In this document: positions 1 through 4,133 of the stretch, piece by piece
How the letters are laid out: the number at the start of each line of letters is the position of its first letter
Numbering within the stretch: position 1 is the stretch's first letter
DNA from: Candidatus Latescibacterota bacterium
GTDB taxonomy: Bacteria > Latescibacterota > 4484-107
Reading direction: 5' to 3'
Length of the DNA: 5,585 bases
Assembly: GCA_030613045.1 (NCBI GenBank)
Contig: JAUWMS010000220.1
Coordinates: 1 to 5,585 of the forward strand
Notes under the pieces: generated by a model
Seen by the model: only the letters and a program-made list of their open reading frames with translations
Told to the model about the DNA's origin: nothing
Database searches by the model: none
Translations under genes and position numbers: made by a program

Positions 1-314
1 CCCTCGTAGGACAGCTTCACCTTCCCCTCTTCGAGCTTCGTCTCCGTCCAGCGCACCCGCCCTCCTTCGGCGATGATCGTAAGCTGCTCCATCCCCGCTT
101 CCGGGCGAATGCCTTCCTCGCCCCCGTGGGACGTCAGAAAATCAATGTATCCCTCACGAGTCCCCACGGAGAAAGGCCCCACGGTCAGCCAGTCCGTCAC
201 GATCAACGGTTCATCCAAGGTGGGCAAAGCCGCATCCGCCGGGCGAATTCCCATCCCGAGGATCAGCCATACCAGTGCATAGAACGCCATCCCGAAGTAT
301 TTTAAGGGTCTCAT
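1..314 (-). CDS. Exported protein of unknown function, N-terminal part (runs off left edge)
   Basis: An open frame reads leftward from an ATG at 314-312 and stays open to the window edge, giving 104 codons with no stop. The N-terminus has the form of a signal peptide: MRPLKYFG, then a hydrophobic stretch (about residues 9-22, MAFYALVWLILGMG), then a plausible cleavage site near PADAA (residues 25-29). The mature part begins with DWLTVGPF at about residues 41-48, followed by GGEEG at about 66-70. A W-x-x-x-GPF motif near the N-terminus is seen in various large secreted bacterial proteins, including some with peptidase, transglutaminase-like or carbohydrate-binding domains, but I cannot assign a family from this fragment. 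The start is supported by a GGAGGA ribosome-binding site just upstream. The gene is divergent from resB and shares its upstream region. Confidence 0.8.
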   Translation of the reverse strand, partial: MRPLKYFGMAFYALVWLILGMGIRPADAALPTLDEPLIVTDWLTVGPFSVGTREGYIDFLTSHGGEEGIRPEAGMEQLTIIAEGGRVRWTETKLEEGKVKLSYE

Positions 315-317
315 AGC

Positions 318-323
318 TCCTCC
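318..323 (-). promoter_or_regulatory. Ribosome-binding site of the leftward gene
   Basis: On the minus strand the sequence reads TGGAGGAGCTATG, placing GGAGGA three bases before the ATG at 314. The spacing is tight, but it is the only good match nearby and supports this start. Confidence 0.65.
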
Positions 324-329
324 AGTGTT

Positions 330-357
330 GGTTAATGGTGAGTGGTGAGCGGGTGCT
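330..357. repeat. Degenerate heptanucleotide tract A
   Basis: Four consecutive 7-bp units can be read on the plus strand: GGTTAAT at 330, GGTGAGT at 337, GGTGAGC at 344 and GGGTGCT at 351. Every unit starts with GG. The tract would lie in the 5' leader of the leftward gene if the candidate promoter at 378-406 is used. It has the same unit length as four other tracts in the window. The low copy number makes this the weakest but one of the five. Confidence 0.5.
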
Positions 358-377
358 CGACATTCGCAATTTGACAA

Positions 378-406
378 AATGTAGCTTTTTTTATGGCGTG
401 GGGCAA
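378..406 (-). promoter_or_regulatory. Candidate promoter for the leftward exported protein
   Basis: On the minus strand TTGCCC (406-401) is followed after 17 bases by TACATT (383-378), each matching the sigma70 consensus at 4 of 6 positions. It lies about 65 bases before the start codon, in the AT-rich part of the gap. The match is modest and other hexamer pairings are possible, so this is a tentative site. Confidence 0.3.
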
Positions 407-506
407 GCTGTTTTTTTCAAAAGTGCCAAAAAAATCGTAAGGTTCTGGCTTGCACTCTATTGCGGTCCTCCTCGTTGCAGTAACGAAGACCGCGTACGGG
501 TACCTC

Positions 507-535
507 TTGACAATTGTTCGCAAACGCCCTATATT
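507..535 (+). promoter_or_regulatory. Strong sigma70-type promoter driving resB-ccsA
   Basis: A perfect TTGACA (-35, 507-512) is separated by exactly 17 bases from TATATT (-10, 530-535), which matches TATAAT at 5 of 6 positions. Transcription would be expected to start near 542, leaving a leader of about 160 bases before the resB start. That leader contains a heptanucleotide tract and a 15-bp hairpin. Nothing else between here and resB looks like a better promoter. The call assumes a housekeeping sigma factor with the usual consensus. Confidence 0.75.
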
Positions 536-565
536 TGAAAAAAAGCAGGGAGGGGAAGCGGACAC

Positions 566-599
566 CTGATCGCTGATCGCTGGACGCTTACCCGCTACG
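566..599. repeat. Degenerate heptanucleotide tract B
   Basis: The unit CTGATCG occurs at 566 and again at 573, followed by CTGGACG at 580. The pattern then decays through CTTACCCG (8 bp) at 587 and CTACG at 595. The tract lies in the predicted 5' leader of resB, between the promoter and the hairpin. Confidence 0.55.
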
Positions 600-624
600 C
601 AGGGAGAAAGATCAGACAGGAGAA

Positions 625-657
625 AGACTTCCGAAGTTTTGCAAACTTCGGAAGTCT
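625..657. repeat. Perfect 15-bp hairpin with nested palindromes in the resB leader
   Basis: GACTTCCGAAGTTT (626-639) and AAACTTCGGAAGTC (643-656) are exact reverse complements around a three-base TGC loop, and A625/T657 extend the stem to 15 bp. Each arm also contains its own 11-base dyad: ACTTCCGAAGT (627-637) and ACTTCGGAAGT (645-655), which differ only at the centre and lie 18 bp apart. The element is therefore an inverted and a direct repeat at once. It could be a REP-like dispersed palindrome, a paired operator or a leader RNA structure. No U-tract follows, so it is not a typical intrinsic terminator. Confidence 0.75.
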
Positions 658-686
658 GGATGGATGTTCTGAGAAGTGGGATACCC

Positions 687-692
687 AAGGAG
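687..692 (+). promoter_or_regulatory. Ribosome-binding site that decides the resB start
   Basis: AAGGAG lies 10 bases before GTG 703. The alternative in-frame GTG at 676 has no comparable site upstream, and starting there would add nine residues (MGYPRRTII) ahead of the conserved part. This favours 703. Confidence 0.6.
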
Positions 693-702
693 AACGATCA
701 TC

Positions 703-2151
703 GTGAATGCCGACGAACCAAACATCTGGAAAAGCACGTGGCGCCTCCTCGGCTCCGTGCGCTTTGCGCTGATCATCGTGCTCCTGTTGGCCGGAGCCTC
801 GATGCTCGCTGTTGCTATAGGTGCGTTTGTGGTGCCGCCCGGACAATCCGAAGCATTTTACCTCTATCATCTCGGAACAAGCAAAACCCGGCTTTACGCC
901 GCGCTGGGCTTCCTGAATCCCTATCGCTCGTGGTGGTTTGTGGGGCTGCTGTTTCTTCTGACGCGGAGCCTGTTCGCATGCACGGTGCAGCGATTTCGGG
1001 GAACGATCCAAAGGGCGTTCGGCGTATGCTTCAAAAAAACTCCGGAAGAGATCGCCGCGCTGACGTTGCATCAGAGCTTCTCCCTCCCCGTGCCCCTCTC
1101 GTCCGCCACCGATCTGCTCCGAAAAACCTTGCGATCCTATCACCTCTCCGTTTCGCGCGACGGGGAGCGATGCGCAATCTTCGCGCGGAAAGGGAGGCTC
1201 GGAATCTTCGGAGCGCACGTTACGCATCTTGGGATCATCTTCCTGCTCATCGGAGGGATCCTCATCGCCCGCTTCGGAACCCGGAGCTTGGTGCGCGGAC
1301 GCGTGGGCGACGTCATCGAGGCACCCGACCGCTCGTTCCAAGTGCGCATAGACGATCTCGAACTAAAGCTGAATCCGCACGGTCAGGTCAAGGACTGGTT
1401 TTCTACGCTGACCGTGCTCGATCCGGACCCTGTCCTGACCAAACGCATCGAGGTCAACGATCCGCTCCGGTATAAGGGGATTCGCTTCTACCAGTCCGAT
1501 TGGGCGCAGGCATGGGATCAGGTTCGGTCCGTGATATTGGAGATCGAGCCGCGCGAGGAGACGGACGATTCCTTCAGACGGGAGGTGCCCTTTGGACAAA
1601 AGGTAGTCCTTCCTCAGTTTGGGCGGACGGTTCGGGTAACGCGCTTCGTGGCGAACTTTGTGATGAGTGCGGACGGACGGATCGCTTCCCGCTCCGATCA
1701 GCCCGGAAATCCGGCCATCCAATTGGAGGTGTATGAGGATGAAACCAGGACCTCCGACCGCTGGTTGTTCCTTCGTTATCCCGAATTTCACCAGGGTGAG
1801 GCGGATTCGTTATACGCCTTCCGCTTTCTCGACTACGAGCCGGTGTACATCACGGGCATCGAGGTGTCCAAAGCGCCCGGAAGCATCTTGATCTGGATCG
1901 GATTCGGCCTGACGAGTTTGGGAATTTTTCTGGCCTTCTTCATCGTGCACCGAAGGGTGTGGGCACTTTTGGAGTCGGACGAACAACAGGCAACGGGCAA
2001 CGGACAACAAACAACAGGCAACAGGCAACAGGCAACGGACAACAAACAACAAACAACGCGGTGTTGGATCGGAGGGTTGACGGATAAGAACAAGGCTGGG
2101 TTTGAGCGGGAATTAGAGCAAATCGTTCGTTTTATGCCCGCTGATCCCTGA
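703..2151 (+). CDS. resB: ResB/Ccs1 family cytochrome c biogenesis protein
   Basis: ResB (CcsB, Ccs1) pairs with CcsA in System II cytochrome c maturation, forming the inner-membrane complex that carries heme outward and presents it with reduced apocytochrome. From GTG 703 the protein has 482 residues. Four membrane segments are visible at about 20-44, 76-96, 166-190 and 393-417, with a large extracytoplasmic domain between the third and fourth. Family hallmarks are SWWFVGLLFLLTRSLFACT (76-94), the histidine-bearing AHVTHLG (171-177), VNDPLRYKGIRFYQSDW (251-267) and a histidine just after the last membrane segment (H416). The tail GGLTDKNKAGFERELEQIV (457-475) resembles the conserved ResB C-terminus. 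Unusually, residues 427-453 form a Q/T/N-rich insert encoded by a heptanucleotide repeat directly before this tail. The ccsA gene follows after 51 bases. No ResA/CcsX-type thioredoxin is present in the window. Confidence 0.93.
   Translation: MNADEPNIWKSTWRLLGSVRFALIIVLLLAGASMLAVAIGAFVVPPGQSEAFYLYHLGTSKTRLYAALGFLNPYRSWWFVGLLFLLTRSLFACTVQRFRGTIQRAFGVCFKKTPEEIAALTLHQSFSLPVPLSSATDLLRKTLRSYHLSVSRDGERCAIFARKGRLGIFGAHVTHLGIIFLLIGGILIARFGTRSLVRGRVGDVIEAPDRSFQVRIDDLELKLNPHGQVKDWFSTLTVLDPDPVLTKRIEVNDPLRYKGIRFYQSDWAQAWDQVRSVILEIEPREETDDSFRREVPFGQKVVLPQFGRTVRVTRFVANFVMSADGRIASRSDQPGNPAIQLEVYEDETRTSDRWLFLRYPEFHQGEADSLYAFRFLDYEPVYITGIEVSKAPGSILIWIGFGLTSLGIFLAFFIVHRRVWALLESDEQQATGNGQQTTGNRQQATDNKQQTTRCWIGGLTDKNKAGFERELEQIVRFMPADP
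1984..2057. repeat. Heptanucleotide tract C, inside the resB coding region
   Basis: Ten complete units of the form CAACRRR run without interruption from 1984 to 2053, and an eleventh begins at 2054. The variants in order are CAACAGG, CAACGGG, CAACGGA, CAACAAA, CAACAGG three times, CAACGGA, and CAACAAA twice. Seven is not a multiple of three, so the reading frame repeats every 21 bases and the protein shows a 7-residue period of the form QQxTxNx. The plus strand has no T in the tract, so no stop codon can occur in any of its three frames. It sits between the last membrane segment and the C-terminal tail of ResB. Confidence 0.9.
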
Positions 2152-2161
2152 CCCCTGCCCC
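2141..2161. repeat. Heptanucleotide tract D, overlapping the resB stop codon
   Basis: Three 7-bp units, CTGATCC, CTGACCC and CTGCCCC, are followed by CTAACAT, which begins with the same CT. The TGA stop of resB (2149-2151) lies inside the second unit, so the last codons of the gene are made of repeat. The remainder extends into the gap before ccsA. Confidence 0.6.
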
Positions 2162-2191
2162 CTAACATTCGATCGGATCGTTCGTCATCTG

Positions 2192-2198
2192 AAGGAGG
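2192..2198 (+). promoter_or_regulatory. Ribosome-binding site of ccsA
   Basis: AAGGAGG lies four bases before ATG 2203. It is a near-perfect Shine-Dalgarno sequence and supports independent translation initiation of ccsA within a shared transcript. Confidence 0.75.
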
Positions 2199-2202
2199 AA
2201 GT

Positions 2203-3030
2203 ATGACTACACCATTGGATGTACTATTTTTCTGGATGGCATTCTATCTTTATCTCGGAGGATTCCTCCTCTTTGTGCTGTACCTCGGAATCCGAAACCC
2301 GAAGGTCAGTTTCGCCGCTTCCGGCTTGATGGGACTGGGCTTCGCGGCGCACACGGTGGGCTTGATCCTGCGATGGAAGATCGCCGGACATCCGCCGTTT
2401 GCGCACAGCTTCGGCTATATTTCCGTGATGGCCTGGGCCGCCGTGGGCGCGTTTCTCGTGGTGCTGTGGAAATTCAAAAAGCCGATTCTCGGAGCGTTCA
2501 TAGCGCCGCTCGCTTTCTTCCTGATGGGGATCGCGTCGCTGTTTCCGAAGGACGTCTCCGAGCAGTTGATGCCCGCCCTCCAGAGCTACTGGCTGTATAT
2601 CCACGTGATCATCACGGTCCTGGGAAGCGGCGTGCTCACGGTGGCGTTCGGCGTGAGTGTGATGTACCTGGTTAAACTCAGGAGCGTGTCGTCGAAGGGG
2701 GAAAGAGAAGGCGACAGGCTCCCGAGTCTGGACCTGTTGGACGAGATCAACTACCGCTCCGTGACCGTCGGGTATCTGCTCTATACGGTCGGCGCGCTGA
2801 TCTGCGGGGCCATTTGGGCGCACTACGCGTGGGGCAGCTTCTGGAGCTGGGATCCAAAGGAGGTGACTTCGCTGATCGTCTGGCTCTTTTATACCGGAAC
2901 TTTGCACGCCCGCATCCAGAGGGGCTGGCGCGGAAAGCGCGCGGCGTGGCTGTCCATCATAGGCTTTACGATGATTTTGCTCTCTTTTCTTGGGAATCAC
3001 GTTTTGGGGGGATTGCATGCGTATGAGTGA
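2203..3030 (+). CDS. ccsA: CcsA/ResC family heme exporter and cytochrome c synthase subunit
   Basis: CcsA is the heme-handling partner of ResB in System II, belonging to the CcmC/CcmF/CcsA heme-handling superfamily. The 275-residue product is almost wholly hydrophobic, with about eight membrane segments, close to the family's usual size. The diagnostic tryptophan-rich WWD motif is complete: WAHYAWGSFWSWDPKE at 205-220. Likely heme-ligand histidines are H50 (AAHTVGLILRW), H134 (LYIHVIIT) and H272 in GGLHAYE, which matches the conserved GLHSY end of the family. H235, just after the WWD segment, is also typical. The gene starts 52 bases after the resB stop, has a strong ribosome-binding site and is presumably transcribed from the promoter upstream of resB. 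Nothing appears truncated. Which residue ligates heme at which site is inferred from the family, not visible here. Confidence 0.95.
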   Translation: MTTPLDVLFFWMAFYLYLGGFLLFVLYLGIRNPKVSFAASGLMGLGFAAHTVGLILRWKIAGHPPFAHSFGYISVMAWAAVGAFLVVLWKFKKPILGAFIAPLAFFLMGIASLFPKDVSEQLMPALQSYWLYIHVIITVLGSGVLTVAFGVSVMYLVKLRSVSSKGEREGDRLPSLDLLDEINYRSVTVGYLLYTVGALICGAIWAHYAWGSFWSWDPKEVTSLIVWLFYTGTLHARIQRGWRGKRAAWLSIIGFTMILLSFLGNHVLGGLHAYE

Positions 3031-3054
3031 AGAAGGACTACGGGAAAAATAATG

Positions 3055-3116
3055 GGACACAGATTTCACGGATGAACACGGATAAAAAAAACGGAAAATT
3101 CGTGTGATCCGTGTCC
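3055..3116. repeat. Imperfect inverted repeat of ACACGGAT-type words between ccsA and the lipoprotein
   Basis: The outer ends GGACAC (3055-3060) and GTGTCC (3111-3116) are exact reverse complements. Inside them the left side has TTTCACGGATGAACACGGAT (3064-3083) and the right side has CGTGTGATCC (3101-3110), so the pairing continues imperfectly. The centre is a run of A at 3083-3091. The element occupies most of the 105-base gap. It could fold in RNA and partly terminate ccsA transcription, but no U-tract follows. The look is of a small dispersed non-coding repeat. Confidence 0.6.
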
Positions 3117-3123
3117 AATAAAC

Positions 3124-3130
3124 AAGGAGG
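3124..3130 (+). promoter_or_regulatory. Ribosome-binding site of the lipoprotein gene
   Basis: AAGGAGG lies five bases before ATG 3136. It confirms this start, which also yields a good lipoprotein signal peptide. Confidence 0.75.
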
Positions 3131-3135
3131 AACCC

Positions 3136-3897
3136 ATGTTGATCACACGCATACTCAAACAAATCGCTTGCACAGCGCTCGTGATGTTTCTGATCTCCGG
3201 ATGCGGAGACGACAGCGTCAGTCCGCCTCCGACGGGAAGTGTATCTGGAAAGATCACCTTCGTGGGGACGCAGCCGGATTCGGGGGCGGTGTACATCAAT
3301 GCGGCGGTGCACTATCCGATCACGGGCCCGACGGATTATTACGAGGCGCTGGAGGTGGCGCCTTCACAGACGGAGGTGACGTATCGGTTGGAGGGGATGA
3401 ACTTCGGCACCTACGCGGCCATTGCGGTCTCGTGGAAGGATCGAACGGATCCCCGTCATACGATTCTGGGGATGTACGGATACAACGAAGCAGCGGGCGA
3501 CACCATTCCCGATCCGGTGGTCCTCTCTTCCGAGGTTCCGGATGTCACAGATATTGATATTGTGGCCGACTACGGACTCTTTGCGCCACCGGCTGCACCG
3601 GCTTCCTCTGGCACGATCTCCGGCAAGGTGACCTTCAGCGGAACGTGGCCGTCGGAGCAGGTATATGTGGTGGCCAGTCTCTCCTGGCCGATGATGGGTA
3701 TGCCCGCGCTCTCGGACCCGCTCTCGCCGGATCATCTCGACTACACGATCAAGGATCTGGCGTTCGGGGAGTATAAGATGGTGGGCGTGTTTACATATCC
3801 GTCCATGACGATGCTGGGAAGATGGCCCGATCCGGTCACGGTCAGCGCGAATCAGCCTGTCGTCACAGGGATAGATGTGGTGGCGGAGAACGAGTAA
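3136..3897 (+). CDS. Predicted lipoprotein with two tandem beta-sandwich-like repeats
   Basis: The 253-residue product starts with a type II signal peptide: basic residues, a hydrophobic core (residues 10-20) and the lipobox ISGC, giving lipidation at C23. The following GDDS has acidic residues at +3 and +4. The mature part is an internal duplication. Copy one (about 34-147) begins GSVSGKITFVGT and ends PDPVVLSSEVPDVTDIDIVA. Copy two (about 159-253) begins GTISGKVTFSGT and ends PDPVTVSANQPVVTGIDVVA. Both have a central F-G-x-Y motif (NFGTYAAIAV, AFGEYKMVGV). A short Pro/Ala linker joins them. This pattern resembles carboxypeptidase-regulatory-like or transthyretin-like modules, but I recognise no named family. 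The next gene is a TonB receptor with a similar kind of module. A role in surface binding is plausible but unproven. Confidence 0.88.
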   Translation: MLITRILKQIACTALVMFLISGCGDDSVSPPPTGSVSGKITFVGTQPDSGAVYINAAVHYPITGPTDYYEALEVAPSQTEVTYRLEGMNFGTYAAIAVSWKDRTDPRHTILGMYGYNEAAGDTIPDPVVLSSEVPDVTDIDIVADYGLFAPPAAPASSGTISGKVTFSGTWPSEQVYVVASLSWPMMGMPALSDPLSPDHLDYTIKDLAFGEYKMVGVFTYPSMTMLGRWPDPVTVSANQPVVTGIDVVAENE

Positions 3898-3961
3898 CCG
3901 ACAATGAAACTTCCTACCACGGAAAAACACGGAAAAACACGGAAAAAAAAGTCCTCCGGTT

Positions 3962-3987
3962 GGTTCGGGAAATTGTTTTCCCGAACC
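3962..3987. repeat. Perfect 11-bp hairpin downstream of the lipoprotein gene
   Basis: GGTTCGGGAAA (3962-3972) and TTTCCCGAACC (3977-3987) pair perfectly around a four-base TTGT loop. It lies 65 bases after the lipoprotein stop. On the plus strand it is followed by TTATG, not a run of T, so an intrinsic terminator is only a weak possibility. It may also protect the 3' end of the transcript or belong to the surrounding repeat. Confidence 0.6.
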
Positions 3988-4036
3988 TTATGAACGCCAA
4001 AGGCTGAAAACGTGAAACCTGAGGAGAGGGAGACTG

Positions 4037-4070
4037 TTCACTTTTCACTTTTATCTTTTATCTTTCTTTC
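4037..4070. repeat. Heptanucleotide tract E
   Basis: TTCACTT occurs at 4037 and 4044, TTATCTT at 4051 and 4058, and a partial unit TCTTTC follows to 4070. The tract is almost pure pyrimidine on the plus strand. It lies inside the composite inverted repeat, next to its right arm. Confidence 0.65.
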
Positions 4071-4133
4071 TGCCTGTCCGTGGTCTTCCGTGCTGTTCCG
4101 TGGTAAGGGGTCAGATGAGGCGGTATTTACACC

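Larger units (their letters stand above)
315..702. other. Divergent intergenic region, no gene seen
   Basis: This 388-base gap separates the leftward exported protein from rightward resB. Both strands have open stretches here, but none has a ribosome-binding site with protein-like composition. The segment from about 361 to 440 is markedly richer in A and T than its surroundings, with runs of T at 385-392 and 411-417 and of A at 428-434, as expected near promoters. The gap also holds candidate promoters for both directions, two heptanucleotide tracts and a strong hairpin, each listed separately. Confidence 0.7.
3915..4105. repeat. Composite 191-bp inverted repeat with CACGGA-rich arms
   Basis: The left arm (3915-3943) and the reverse complement of the right arm (4077-4105) match at 25 of 29 positions. 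Both arms are themselves tandem with a 10-bp period: CACGGAAAAA three times from 3918, and TCCGTG at 4077, 4087 and 4097. The span holds a perfect hairpin (3962-3987) and heptanucleotide tract E (4037-4070). It fills most of the 236-base gap between the lipoprotein and the TonB receptor, which has no recognisable gene and no clear promoter. A non-autonomous mobile element such as a MITE is possible, but I see no target-site duplication. The right arm ends only 28 bases before the receptor start. Confidence 0.7.

Noticed and set aside
371..399. A second perfect TTGACA (371-376) on the plus strand as a promoter
   Set aside because: No acceptable -10 hexamer occurs 16-18 bases downstream; the positions read ATGGCG/TGGCGT. 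The element at 507-535 is far better.
625..657. Intrinsic terminator
   Set aside because: The stem is strong but is followed by GGATGG rather than a run of T on the plus strand, and by AAATAs-free purine/pyrimidine mix without a T run on the minus strand.
676..702. GTG 676 as the resB start
   Set aside because: It lacks a ribosome-binding site, while AAGGAG stands 10 bases before the in-frame GTG at 703. The nine extra residues add nothing recognisable.
595..1341. Long open frame on the minus strand opposite resB (248 codons)
   Set aside because: Its product is rich in charged residues with no domain, and it lies opposite the well-supported resB frame, as expected of a GC-rich shadow.
1984..2057. 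CRISPR array
   Set aside because: Units are 7 bp and contiguous, without spacers, and no cas genes are present.
2224..3312. Long open frame on the minus strand across ccsA (362 codons)
   Set aside because: It covers ccsA, the intergenic repeat and the start of the lipoprotein. The composition is Arg/His-rich and no family features appear, so it is a shadow frame.
3915..4105. Insertion sequence
   Set aside because: The span is only 191 bp with no transposase frame and no visible target-site duplication; at most it is non-autonomous.
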